Origin: Bradyrhizobium nitroreducens
GTDB lineage: Bacteria > Pseudomonadota > Alphaproteobacteria > Rhizobiales > Xanthobacteraceae
NCBI RefSeq assembly: GCF_002776695.1
Contig: NZ_LFJC01000003.1
Span: 8,056,224 to 8,103,018, forward strand
Length of the DNA: 46,795 bases
Direction of reading: 5' to 3'
This document shows positions 1 to 7,914 of this stretch, piece by piece (position 1 is the stretch's first letter; each line of letters begins with the position of its first letter). Position numbers and translations under genes: made by a program. A model generated the notes under the pieces. It had not been told where the DNA came from. It did not search any database and saw only the letters and a program-made list of their open reading frames with translations.

Positions 1-157
1 CCGCTCATCCATCCGCAGCCACATCCGTCATCGCTCTTGGCCCGAGGGCCTGGATCCGACTTTTTGGCAAGCACTCTTTCACCCGAATGGGTGAAGACAG
101 GGGTCGGCCCCCCGGGTTCAGCTTGTCCGGCTGGATGCAGGGCGAAAAGCGGTGACA

Positions 158-361
158 ATGGTCGATCCGGAGTTTCCAACATTCGAAGTGACGTTGGCGC
201 CGCGCAGGCGAAAAAGATGGGCCTGGAGCATCTGCAATAGCCATGGAGCGGTCGTGGCGCAGGGGCGGGAATCGAGCCGATCTGCCGCCAGGTACCAGGC
301 CGAACGAGCGCTTTTCATGCTGCTTCTGACCGCGCCATATCGGTCACGACTTCCGGCATAA
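158..361 (+). CDS. small hypothetical protein
   Basis: A 67-residue ORF rich in Arg and Trp, with a core reading RKRWAWSICNSHGAVVAQG followed by a C-terminal LLLTAPYRSRLPA. The layout (aromatic/basic strand, Ser-Arg-rich turn, Ala-rich helix, 'APYR' end) resembles small uncharacterised proteins I associate with Bradyrhizobium, but I cannot name a family. I chose the ATG at 158; a GTG at 152 is in frame and there is no strong ribosome site for either. No signal peptide or membrane segment is seen. It stands alone, about 130 bases from the convergent metallophosphoesterase gene. Function unknown; it could still be a chance ORF. Confidence 0.45.
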   Translation: MVDPEFPTFEVTLAPRRRKRWAWSICNSHGAVVAQGRESSRSAARYQAERALFMLLLTAPYRSRLPA

Positions 362-491
362 CAAGCTCTCATTGAGGTTGCGCCTGGACTTGACTTGAGC
401 ACCAAGCGTGGCCAGCCGGAGGAGCGTCCGACGGGCCTTTGCTACCGTAAAGACGTAGTCGGATGAGGCCCGCTGTGGGCCAGAAGCGGAC

Positions 492-1238
492 TTACTTGCT
501 CTCCCGTTGGACCCAACCAGTTGCAATTGCGTCCGCCCAACTGCGCATTCCTCTGCTGCGCGCGAGTTCAGCCATAGGTGCGTTATCGTAGGGCACGTGC
601 CGCATGGTCACCAGCCAGCCCTCTCCGGTCCGTTCTAAGATCGCATAGCACGCATGAGGCGTGCCGACCTCAACTACGTAAGGAACCGGCGTCCTCCCGT
701 CGTAACCGGGCAATCCAACGCTGCCGGGATTAACGACTAGTCGTCCATCTCTCAGGCGGACAACTCTTGGAATGTGAGTGTGCCCACACAAGATGAGCTG
801 GGCGTTGATCCCCTCGGCTTCGGGCTCAATGGCCTCGATCGGACTGGCGCGCACATCACCGTTTTCGGTTACGTAGTCGAGCCAAAAAGCAGCGTCGTTC
901 CTCGGCGCCGCATGGCATAAGAACACTTGGTCTCTGTATATTAGCGTGGGTGGCATACTCGCCAGCCAATCGAAGTGCTTGCGCTCAAGCTGTCGGAAAT
1001 CGCCGCGAGTCGAAGTGCCCCCCTGCCAGAGCTCGATGAGGATTCGATCCTGATCGCCGCGCACCGACGGAAAATCTCGTTCAATCAGCAAGTCCGCAGT
1101 TCTGGCCGCCTCCAACGGACCGCTGACGTGGTCACCGAGGTTTACAACCTCGTTGATGCCGAGCCCGGCAATGTCCGCAAGTACGGCTTCAAGCGCCGGA
1201 TGATTTCCGTGCACATCTGCGATTGCAGCAAACTTCAT
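492..1238 (-). CDS. metallophosphoesterase (YfcE/MJ0936-like)
   Basis: A 248-residue calcineurin-like phosphoesterase. Metal-binding motifs are visible in order: D8-V-H10 (IADVHGN), GDH near residue 36, a central His-containing segment (FLCHAAP), CGHTH, and NPGSVG near the C-terminus. This arrangement is typical of small YfcE/MJ0936-type phosphodiesterases that use two metal ions; the physiological substrate cannot be read from sequence. The start at 1238 is preceded by a good ribosome site (GGGAGG, about 5 bases); a longer frame to 1268 lacks this support. Codon use is less GC3-biased than in most of the window, with CTA, ATA, AGA and TTA codons, suggesting a more recent arrival. It is monocistronic and presumably cytoplasmic, having no signal peptide. 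Confidence 0.85.
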   Translation of the reverse strand: MKFAAIADVHGNHPALEAVLADIAGLGINEVVNLGDHVSGPLEAARTADLLIERDFPSVRGDQDRILIELWQGGTSTRGDFRQLERKHFDWLASMPPTLIYRDQVFLCHAAPRNDAAFWLDYVTENGDVRASPIEAIEPEAEGINAQLILCGHTHIPRVVRLRDGRLVVNPGSVGLPGYDGRTPVPYVVEVGTPHACYAILERTGEGWLVTMRHVPYDNAPMAELARSRGMRSWADAIATGWVQRESK

Positions 1239-1544
1239 TTGGCCCTCCCATTCGAGATGGCCGACCATTCACGCAATGCGGGAGGATGCAGGACTAGCGG
1301 TTCTCTTTAGCTGCATTTGTAGAAGCGCCCGCAAGCTGAGTATCAAATCGGCGCTGGCAGGGGAATTACACAATCAACGCGGCTCAATCAAGCGATGGCG
1401 ATGAAGTCCGCTTTGGGTCACAAGGCGACATAGCCGTTTATGAACACACGCGATGGTGCGTCCCCAAAAGCTCCGGACAAGGCGACACTTTAACACCCCA
1501 AATTCGGATTCAACACATTTTCTCTTTACCCGAACCGCGACACA
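1239..1544. other. intergenic stretch without convincing gene
   Basis: About 300 bases between the metallophosphoesterase start and the mosaic repeat. Short frames exist on both strands but none has a ribosome site or a recognisable protein. The segment is moderately AT-rich near 1480-1550 and probably holds the promoter of the metallophosphoesterase gene at its left end; no specific promoter could be fixed. Confidence 0.4.
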
Positions 1545-2030
1545 CCCTATACTCCCTCGCCATCTCATCCCGCCGGAAGGGGCGGGTCGCGATCGTCACG
1601 GTTCGTGGGGTGAGTTGCGGTGGACGCGGGCGGTGTTGGCGCCAGAGGCGGTCGCAGGGCGGGGTGTCCCCGTGAGCGATCAGCGGGCGCGTGCACGACA
1701 GCGCTGCTTGCGTACGGCAAAATCGTGTGGTCCTGGCGCCCGCAGGCTGGCGTCAAGTCTCCGCGGTGGTGTGCGGGCCCGACCGGGCTGCGCACATCAG
1801 CGATCTCGCGAGGCGACGGGGGCAAGAGTGCATCGCTCCCCGGGGAGAGCGCGACATAAGCCGTCAACCCATCGCGCAGGGAAGGCCGGTTATCGGGCTG
1901 CACCTGTGTCTCCCCTGTGAGCGTTGACTCACGCATCATTGCACAGGGGCTCTCGGGTGCCAGCCGGTACCCGGCCTTCCCTGCGCCCTTCCGATCTCCG
2001 GGGGCGCGAGAGCGAAGCAGAACCCGGGCG
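1545..2030. repeat. mosaic intergenic repeat of Bradyrhizobium type
   Basis: A GC-rich segment that begins near CCCTATACTCCCTCGCCATC and runs past an internal inverted repeat. Its wording (a run of CGCGGG and GGTGTT blocks, a TGCGGGCC block, then CGCAGGGAAGGCCGG) matches a family of long, multi-block intergenic repeats that I remember from Bradyrhizobium genomes and that is often mis-annotated as hypothetical proteins on both strands. Directly visible: open frames on both strands, low-complexity Arg/Pro/Ala translations, and a large imperfect palindrome at 1875-1985. Family membership is from memory; the outer borders are approximate. Confidence 0.6.
1875..1985. repeat. long imperfect inverted repeat within the mosaic repeat
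   Basis: The left arm starts with CGCAGGGAAGGCCGG (1875-1889) and the right arm ends with its exact complement (1971-1985). The arms continue imperfectly inward to CCCCTGTG (1912-1919) and CACAGGGG (1942-1949), leaving a 22-base loop containing GACTCACGC. As RNA this would form a stem of about 45 bp. Confidence 0.85.
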
Positions 2031-2190
2031 CTGCGCGCTGCGGGAGCTTTCTTGCGCGCCACCGTCCATCTGGTGTCCTGGCCATTCAGGCTTGACCATC
2101 CCTGCACGCCCCGCCGAAAGTTGTACGTGCGAACCGCGCGGCGAGGACATAACCAGATATCTTTCCGCGGCCTCCGATAGAGCCAAAGAC

Positions 2191-2631
2191 ATGCTGCAAC
2201 GCACTTATCTTCGTCCGGTGATTTTTCTTGTTCTTCTGTCGACGGTCGCAATTCCGAACCGCCACGCGCTGGCGGGATCGCGCGACGATTTCAGGGGCAC
2301 CGCCATCGTCGAGCTGATGCAGAAATACGGCCACCCTGATCAGATCGTCCCTTTCGGCCGCAAGGACCAGGACCGGGCCTATCACTGGCGACTGAAGACG
2401 ACGGCCTCCTTCGAGGGAGCCGACCAAGGCGAGCGGCGGGAGGATTTCTTCTGCGATGTGACCGCCATCGTTGGACAGAACGGGCGGGTCAAGACCTTCG
2501 AAGCCAGGCCCGCGGATGTCGGGGCCGGCGCCCTCGCATCCATCGAAGCCTTCGGGCCGCTGTGCCGCAAGGCATTCGGCTCACGACCAAGCCGGACTCG
2601 CGGCGAAAAATTGGCCAGGATGCGGCTTTGA
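2191..2631 (+). CDS. hypothetical secreted protein
   Basis: A 146-residue protein with an N-terminal signal-like segment: basic MLQRTYLRP, a hydrophobic run IFLVLLSTVAI, then a possible cleavage after HALAG around residue 29. The mature part contains a short helix-like stretch (IVELMQKYGHPDQIVPFG) and a pair of Cys near residues 90 and 131 that could form a disulphide. I recognise no family. The frame is open further upstream into the mosaic repeat, but the ATG at 2191 gives a proper signal peptide. It is the first gene of a same-strand run (2191-5348) with a TPR protein, a Cys-pair protein and two more secreted proteins. Function unknown. Confidence 0.6.
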   Translation: MLQRTYLRPVIFLVLLSTVAIPNRHALAGSRDDFRGTAIVELMQKYGHPDQIVPFGRKDQDRAYHWRLKTTASFEGADQGERREDFFCDVTAIVGQNGRVKTFEARPADVGAGALASIEAFGPLCRKAFGSRPSRTRGEKLARMRL

Positions 2632-2657
2632 GCGGCTTGGGTTGAACGGGGCGATCC

Positions 2658-3770
2658 ATGGCATCCTTTTACGCAGAGAGCCACCTTCGACATATCGCCG
2701 GGCTGGAACAGCGTCACGGATCGATCAGCGACGAGGTCGTCACGGCCCTGCGCACGCTGATCAAGTTGATCTGCCGCAGTGAAGATCCCGTCGAAGCCAT
2801 CCCCTTTCTCGACCGCTGCATCTCGATCCAGGAGAGCCTGCATGGGCCGCAATCCATCATGGGCGACCTCGATGACTGGATCGGTCGGGCAGGTCATGTC
2901 GACTTCAAATTGGTCGAGCCGTTTCAGCTGCGGCGGCTGGCGATCAAGTCGAAGCTCTTCGGCGCAGACAGTCCGGAAGCTGCCAGGGAATGCGAAGCCA
3001 TCGCCCGCCGGTGGGCCTCCCAGGGGGATTATTCCCGCGCCAGGGCTTTTCTGGAGCGCAGCATCTCGATCCTCGAGAAGCTCCATGGTGCGGCCAGCGT
3101 CGAAGTCGCAACCACGGTCGACGCGCTCGCCGAGATCGGCGCACGCCTGACGAAATGGGCGGAGGCCGAAACCAGTCTGCAGCGCAGCCTGCATCTGAAA
3201 GAGACGATCTTCGGGAAGAGAAGCGAGGAAGCGGGCCGGACGCTGCTCACCTCCGCCATCGTCCACGCCAATTCCAGCAAGCTGGACCGACACGGGACCA
3301 GGTTCGAACGTCTGCGCAAGGCCGCGACCGCCTTCGCGGCCGGTCTCGACATCATCGAGGAACGATTTGGACCCGACAGTCTGGAGGTTCAGAAGGCCCT
3401 CGAGGCCATGATATTGGCCTATCTCGACTGTGGAGAGTTCTCGAACGCCGAGCCCTTGCTGAAGCGGCTGCTCGAGATCTGCGAGCGGACTTATGGAGAC
3501 GACGCTGCGGCCCTGCTCTGGATCCTGGCGGAGCTCGCCGCGGGCTATGCGCGCGAACGGGTGGACGAGGCCGAGCCGGTCCTGGAACGGGGCTTCGCGG
3601 TGCTGCGGACCTTCCTCGATGTCGGCAAACCGATCTTTCACCGCAGCATCGTGAACATGGCCGGCAACCGGAATGTGCTCTACGGCGGCCGTCAGAAAGG
3701 CGTGCTCGAAACGCTGGTCCAGGCGTCGGAGACGCTGCGCGGCAATTTGCGGAAGCGATGGGGAGCGTAG
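2658..3770 (+). CDS. tetratricopeptide-repeat protein
   Basis: A 370-residue protein built largely of helical repeats of the TPR/kinesin-light-chain kind. Segments such as 'FLDRCISIQESLHG', 'FLERSISILEKLHG', 'SLQRSLHLKETIFG' and 'LLKRLLEICERTYG' recur at roughly 40-residue multiples, each followed by an acidic helix start. There is no signal peptide or membrane segment, so it is probably cytoplasmic and acts as a protein-interaction scaffold. It starts 26 bases after the secreted protein gene and ends 12 bases before the Cys-pair protein gene, which suggests co-transcription. The partner is unknown; the adjacent Cys-pair protein is the obvious candidate (inference). Confidence 0.8.
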   Translation: MASFYAESHLRHIAGLEQRHGSISDEVVTALRTLIKLICRSEDPVEAIPFLDRCISIQESLHGPQSIMGDLDDWIGRAGHVDFKLVEPFQLRRLAIKSKLFGADSPEAARECEAIARRWASQGDYSRARAFLERSISILEKLHGAASVEVATTVDALAEIGARLTKWAEAETSLQRSLHLKETIFGKRSEEAGRTLLTSAIVHANSSKLDRHGTRFERLRKAATAFAAGLDIIEERFGPDSLEVQKALEAMILAYLDCGEFSNAEPLLKRLLEICERTYGDDAAALLWILAELAAGYARERVDEAEPVLERGFAVLRTFLDVGKPIFHRSIVNMAGNRNVLYGGRQKGVLETLVQASETLRGNLRKRWGA

Positions 3771-3782
3771 GTCGGACCTCGG

Positions 3783-4511
3783 ATGACGGATTACAGCACC
3801 CAGAAGCTGCAATGCTATTGCTGCGGCAAGGCTTCCGAGCACTCCGTGCTCATGAGCTCGAACACGCACGGCTCGCCCGACCTCGACCAGAGGCCGCCGA
3901 AAATGCATCGCTGGACGATCGGAAGCTGGCTGCAGGAGTGCCCCTATTGCGGCTACGTCGCCCCTGATATCGACAAGGGCGATGCGAAGGCGCGGAAATT
4001 TCTCGACAGCGACGAATTCCGCGTCGCCTCGCTCGACCCTTCGCCCGATCCGGTCACGCGCCGCTTCCTGGTGCGTGCTGCGCAGCGCGCTTATCAGGGC
4101 GAGCGGAGATTGGCGTTCTTGAGCACGTTGTCGGCGGCCTGGGTCGCCGACGACGCCAACCAGCCGACTGAGGCGGCCTCCCTCCGCCTCCGGGCCGCGC
4201 GTCATCTCGAGGGCCCCCGGATCACCTCGATCGACACCCGCCTGCTCCTCCTCGACGTCCTGCGGCGGGCATCCAGCTGGGAGGCGGCCGAGGCACTGAC
4301 TGTCGAATTGACGGCCGAAGAGCTGGGATATCCCTTTGCCGAGATCGTTGCCTTTCATCGCGACAAGATCGCAGCCAGGGATGACGGGCGATATACGATC
4401 GGCCAGGCGCTCGAGGGCAAGCCGCCGCCACCGACCGCGGCCGAGGACCAGGAACTGATCAAAGCCATCGCGCGGCACATCAAGATCGTTCCGAACCCGC
4501 GGAGAAAGTGA
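3783..4511 (+). CDS. Cys-pair (zinc-ribbon-like) protein, DUF2225-like N-terminus
   Basis: A 242-residue protein with two Cys pairs, C11/C14 (CYCCGK) and C53/C56 (CPYCGY), spaced as in zinc ribbons and reminiscent of DUF2225-type proteins. A helical C-terminal part follows (about residues 70-240) with TPR-like Ala/Leu/Arg periodicity (LRLRAARHLEG, LLLLDVLRRASSWEAAEALTVEL). No signal peptide is present. The gene follows the TPR gene by 12 bases and its stop lies three bases before the ATG of the next gene, so the two are probably translationally coupled. The metal ligand assignment is inference, and the molecular function is unknown. Confidence 0.7.
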   Translation: MTDYSTQKLQCYCCGKASEHSVLMSSNTHGSPDLDQRPPKMHRWTIGSWLQECPYCGYVAPDIDKGDAKARKFLDSDEFRVASLDPSPDPVTRRFLVRAAQRAYQGERRLAFLSTLSAAWVADDANQPTEAASLRLRAARHLEGPRITSIDTRLLLLDVLRRASSWEAAEALTVELTAEELGYPFAEIVAFHRDKIAARDDGRYTIGQALEGKPPPPTAAEDQELIKAIARHIKIVPNPRRK

Positions 4512-4513
4512 CC

Positions 4514-4999
4514 ATGAAAGCCGCCGCCCTTGCTCTGGCTCTCCTCACTGCTCCTTCTCTCGCGAGCGCGGGAAGCTGGAAGCTCGAATTCGACAATCGC
4601 GATCTTCCCTCGCTGAGCTACAGGGATCAGGGCAAGATCACGTTCATGCTGGGCTGCGGACGCGCCCTGGGCCTGCATGCAAGATATCCCGGCGAGGCCG
4701 GCCGCGCCGGAAAGGCGACGATCACGATCGGGAGCCGCCGCAAGTCAATGAAGCTCGTCGGCGAATTCGAGGAGATTTCGGCAGACGACGACGCAACCAA
4801 TTTCGTCCAATGGGACCTCGGCTATTCACGGCAGGACCCGGAGCTGTTCGGCAGGCGCTGGAAGCGGGCCGAAGCGCGCCTGCTGGACCTGATGGAACGA
4901 GCGTCGCCGCTGACGATTTCGAGCAGGACCGCGAGCTACCGGCTTCCCAAAATCGATGCGGCCGGCTGGCGGGCCGCCATTGAGAAGTGCGGCCGCTAG
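4514..4999 (+). CDS. hypothetical secreted protein
   Basis: A 161-residue protein with a clear signal peptide (MKAAALALALLTAPSLASAG, predicted cleavage around residue 20). The mature chain is basic and contains two Cys (in LGCGRA and EKCGR) that could pair in the periplasm. I preferred the ATG at 4514 to the GTG at 4508 because GGAG at 4501-4504 then sits about nine bases upstream and the signal peptide starts correctly. No known family is recognised. It sits in the same run as the TPR and Cys-pair genes. Confidence 0.65.
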   Translation: MKAAALALALLTAPSLASAGSWKLEFDNRDLPSLSYRDQGKITFMLGCGRALGLHARYPGEAGRAGKATITIGSRRKSMKLVGEFEEISADDDATNFVQWDLGYSRQDPELFGRRWKRAEARLLDLMERASPLTISSRTASYRLPKIDAAGWRAAIEKCGR

Positions 5000-5030
5000 C
5001 ATCCGGCTTTGCACAAGCGGAATTTGAAGG

Positions 5031-5348
5031 ATGGAGCCTGCTGGATTGATTCGAGCAACGATAATCGCCTTCAAGAAAGAGCTTCCTCTGATCAGGTACT
5101 CTCGCAAGACCCGCCTTTCGGTTGCGGCCCTTTTTCTCGCCGCGGCTTCGATCGTCTCGGCCGCTCGGGCGGGCGATTACCGGGAGCCAAAGAGCTACGC
5201 ACCCGTGACCGCCCCCGCAAAGAAGACGCAGATTCACAATGACGGGGCCGCGGGCGCGATGACTCCCTACCCGAATTCATGCCTGCCCTTTTCTGAGTTG
5301 GTGGCAGCGGTGCAAAAACGGATTGCTGCTCTTCAGAACACGAACTGA
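5031..5348 (+). CDS. small hypothetical secreted protein
   Basis: A 105-residue ORF with a basic start and a hydrophobic run (LSVAALFLAAASIVSAARAG) that looks like a signal peptide ending near residue 47, which is late for a normal signal. The true start may therefore lie downstream of 5031 at a non-ATG codon, and the ribosome site before 5031 is poor (AAGG touching the ATG). The short mature part has one Cys in a PYPNSCLPFSELV segment. It is the last gene of the 2191-5348 run and converges on livF. No family is recognised. Confidence 0.45.
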   Translation: MEPAGLIRATIIAFKKELPLIRYSRKTRLSVAALFLAAASIVSAARAGDYREPKSYAPVTAPAKKTQIHNDGAAGAMTPYPNSCLPFSELVAAVQKRIAALQNTN

Positions 5349-5395
5349 TGACTCTGCTCGCGGCTTCGCTCATGCGGGCTACGGCAGCTCGCCGT

Positions 5396-6091
5396 CTACG
5401 GCGCCAGATAGCGCATCAGCTCCGGATTGCCCCGCACCTCGCCGGCTTCGCCCTGCAGCGCGACGCGGCCGCGGTCGAGCACATAGGCGTAGTCGGCGAC
5501 GCGCAAAGCGAGATCGAGGTGCTGCTCGACGATGATGACGGCAATGCTCTTGGCAAGCTCGATCAGGCGCTCGGTGATCTCCTCGATCACGCCGATCCAG
5601 ACCCCTTCGGTCGGCTCGTCCAGCAGCAGCAGCTTGGGATCGCCCAGCATGGCGCGGCCGATCGCGAGCATCTTGCGCTCGCCGCCGGAGAGCGTGCCGG
5701 CGGGCTGGTCGAGGCGCTGGCCGAGCTTGGGGAAGATCGTCAGCACGTGGTCGACGGCATCGGCCTTCTTGTTCGCGAGCGAGCCGACGGCAAGATTGTC
5801 GCGCACCGACAGGCGCGCGAACACCGAATGCTCCTGCGGCACGTAGCCGATGCCCGCCCGGACACGCTCCTGGGTGGCGCGGCGGCTGATGTCGCGGCCG
5901 TCGAAGGCGACCTCGCCTTTCCACGCCGGCAGCTCGCCGACGATGGTCTTCATCAGCGTGGTCTTGCCGGCGCCGTTGCGCCCGAGCACGGCAACGCCGC
6001 CACGCCAGGGGATGCCGAGGGTGACGTCGAACAGGACCTGGCTGCGGCCATAGCCGGCGTCGAGATGCTTGATGTCCAAGAATTCAGGCAC
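5396..6091 (-). CDS. ABC importer ATP-binding protein (LivF-like)
   Basis: A 231-residue ATPase of the HAAT class (branched-chain amino acid, urea and amide importers). Walker A GRNGAGKT is at 37-44, the Q-loop lies in YVPQEHSV, signature LSGGE at 134-138, Walker B LLLLDEP at 154-160, and the switch His in VEQH. The D-loop region reads TEGVWIGVIEEI, which departs slightly from the usual EGLAP wording of LivF. The start is a GTG whose first eight bases overlap the end of the livG-like gene (GTGCCTGA), giving translational coupling. It works with the LivG-like ATPase on the two permeases upstream. The substrate is inferred from the neighbouring amidase to be an amide or urea-like compound. Confidence 0.9.
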   Translation of the reverse strand: MPEFLDIKHLDAGYGRSQVLFDVTLGIPWRGGVAVLGRNGAGKTTLMKTIVGELPAWKGEVAFDGRDISRRATQERVRAGIGYVPQEHSVFARLSVRDNLAVGSLANKKADAVDHVLTIFPKLGQRLDQPAGTLSGGERKMLAIGRAMLGDPKLLLLDEPTEGVWIGVIEEITERLIELAKSIAVIIVEQHLDLALRVADYAYVLDRGRVALQGEAGEVRGNPELMRYLAP

Positions 6092-6815
6092 GGCGCAGAT
6101 AAATCTCCTGAACGGCCTTGTTGGCCTGGATTTCCGCGACGGTGCCGGAGGCCAGCACCCTGCCCTGGTCGAGCACGGTGAGGCGGTCGCAGATGTCGCG
6201 GATGAAATCGAGATCGTGCTCGACGATGACGAGCGAGCAGTGCTGCTTGATCGGCTGCAGCAATTCGCCGGTGACGCGGCGTTCCTCGAGGCTCATGCCG
6301 CCGGTCGGCTCGTCGAGCAGCAAAAGTTTCGGCTTGCCGGCAAGCGCCATCGCGATCTCCAGCCATTGCTGCTGGCCGTGCGACAGCGCAGCCGCGGCTT
6401 CGAAGGCGCGGTCGGCGAGACGGAACTGCGTCAGCATGGTCATGACCTGGTCGTGCAGGAGCCCGCGTGTGCGCGAGAACACGAGGTCGACCAGCGAAGA
6501 TTGCGCCTGCAGCGCGAGCAGAATGTTGTCGTACAGCGTCAGCGACGGCAGCACGGACGTGATCTGGAACTTCAGGCTCATGCCCGCCCGCGCGCGCTCG
6601 GTCGGCGTGAAGGCGGTGATGTCGGTGTTGACGAAGGAGACCTTTCCTGTCGTCGGCACTTCGGCGCCGGCGATGCACTTCATCAGCGTGCTCTTGCCGG
6701 AGCCGTTCGGGCCGATCAGGCCGTGGAATTCGTTCTCGCCGACGCTGAGCGCGGCGCCGTCGAGCGCGGTGAGCTTGCCGAAGACCTTCCTGATGCCGGC
6801 GGCTTCAAGGAGCAT
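6084..6815 (-). CDS. ABC importer ATP-binding protein (LivG-like)
   Basis: A 243-residue ATPase, partner of the LivF-like protein. Walker A GPNGSGKS is at 35-42, the signature reads LSHGQQQWLEIAMAL as usual for LivG/UrtD types, followed by Walker B LLLLDEPTGGMS and the switch His in VEHD. The start at 6815 (MLLEAAGIRK) has AAGGAG seven bases upstream; a longer frame to 6866 would add an unneeded basic tail. The start overlaps the end of the livM-like gene by 11 bases and its stop overlaps the livF-like start by eight, so the whole importer is one operon. Cytoplasmic, membrane-associated. Confidence 0.92.
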   Translation of the reverse strand: MLLEAAGIRKVFGKLTALDGAALSVGENEFHGLIGPNGSGKSTLMKCIAGAEVPTTGKVSFVNTDITAFTPTERARAGMSLKFQITSVLPSLTLYDNILLALQAQSSLVDLVFSRTRGLLHDQVMTMLTQFRLADRAFEAAAALSHGQQQWLEIAMALAGKPKLLLLDEPTGGMSLEERRVTGELLQPIKQHCSLVIVEHDLDFIRDICDRLTVLDQGRVLASGTVAEIQANKAVQEIYLRRA

Positions 6816-7908
6816 TGCGCTTCTCCTTGACGTTCTCCTTGGACCTGGCACCGAAGCTGCCGACACGTTCGCGCTCGCCGAGCACGAAGCTGATCAGGCC
6901 GAGCGGCCGGAACAGGATCACAAGCAGCAGCAAGAGACCGAGGATGATCGGCCAGATGTCGCGGTAATTGTCCGAGAGCCAGAAACTGACACCTTCGACG
7001 ATGACCGCGCCGATGACGGCGCCGATCAGCGTGCCGGAGCCGCCGAACAGCACGTAGAGCACGACCTGGGTCGAGACGACGACGCCGACCATGTTGGGCC
7101 AGACAAAACCTTCGTGGAAGGCATAGAGGCTGCCGGCAAGGCCTGCAACGGCGCCGCCGATGGTAAAGATGATCGCCTTCAGATGCTGCACCTTGTAGCC
7201 GAAGAAGGCGATACGCTGCTCGTTCTCGCGCAGCCCCGCGAGCGCGAGGCCGAACTGCGAGCGGACCAGGAAGCGGCAGAGCAGGTAGACGACGACGAGG
7301 ATGCCGAGCACGAGATAGTAGAACGCCGGGCCTTCCGTGAACTCGTAAGAACCGAGCGACATCGGCGCGATCGAGGGGATGCCGTTCTGGCCGCCGAGAT
7401 AATACCAGCCGCGCGCGAGACGATCGGCGGCGTAGGAGCCGGTCAGCGTGCCGAGCGAGACGAAGATGACGCTCGAGGGATGCCGGCCCAAGAGCAGAAA
7501 GCCGCCGAGCAGCAACGCGAAAGCGAGGCCGATCAGCGTGCCTGCGGGCAGCACCAGGAAGATGTTGGTGATGTCGAGGTCGCGCGCGAGCAGCGCCACG
7601 CCATAGCCGGCCGAGCCGAAGAACAGCGCCTGGCCGAAGCTCATGATGCCGGCATAGCCCCAGACCAGGTCGAACGACAGCGCGAACAGCGCGAGGATGA
7701 TCACGCGCGTCGCGAACACCGTGAGATAGTCCTGCAGCAGCAGCGGCGCGAGCAGCGCCGCGAGAAGCACGACGCCCTCGACGATCGGCAGGATTTTTCG
7801 CGTCGACGCGACCGCTCCCGCGGCTCGGCTACCGGCCATTGCAACGTCCCGTTCCCCGCCGATCTCGGCGGGGACTGCCTGCTTCACAGCGCCCATTGCT
7901 TTCGGCAT
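6805..7908 (-). CDS. ABC importer permease (LivM-like)
   Basis: A 367-residue inner-membrane permease of the LivM family. It has about ten hydrophobic segments and the family landmarks 'LSFDLVWGYAGIMSFGQALFFG' and 'LYAFHEGFVWPNMVG'. The N-terminal roughly 35 residues before the first membrane segment are longer than usual, so the true start may be the Met at 7839 rather than the one at 7908; GAGG precedes 7908 closely. It ends inside the livG-like gene and starts six bases after the binding-protein gene. With the LivH-like protein it forms the channel of the importer. Confidence 0.9.
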   Translation of the reverse strand: MPKAMGAVKQAVPAEIGGERDVAMAGSRAAGAVASTRKILPIVEGVVLLAALLAPLLLQDYLTVFATRVIILALFALSFDLVWGYAGIMSFGQALFFGSAGYGVALLARDLDITNIFLVLPAGTLIGLAFALLLGGFLLLGRHPSSVIFVSLGTLTGSYAADRLARGWYYLGGQNGIPSIAPMSLGSYEFTEGPAFYYLVLGILVVVYLLCRFLVRSQFGLALAGLRENEQRIAFFGYKVQHLKAIIFTIGGAVAGLAGSLYAFHEGFVWPNMVGVVVSTQVVLYVLFGGSGTLIGAVIGAVIVEGVSFWLSDNYRDIWPIILGLLLLLVILFRPLGLISFVLGERERVGSFGARSKENVKEKRNAP

Positions 7909-7914
7909 TCCGCC

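Noticed and set aside
1565..2251. Minus-strand 228-codon frame within the mosaic repeat
   Set aside because: The translation is Arg/Pro-rich low complexity typical of spurious proteins predicted from this kind of repeat, and it has no ribosome site.
2382..4478. Minus-strand open frame of about 700 codons
   Set aside because: Antisense to the TPR and Cys-pair genes, whose translations have coherent domain patterns; the minus frame has none.
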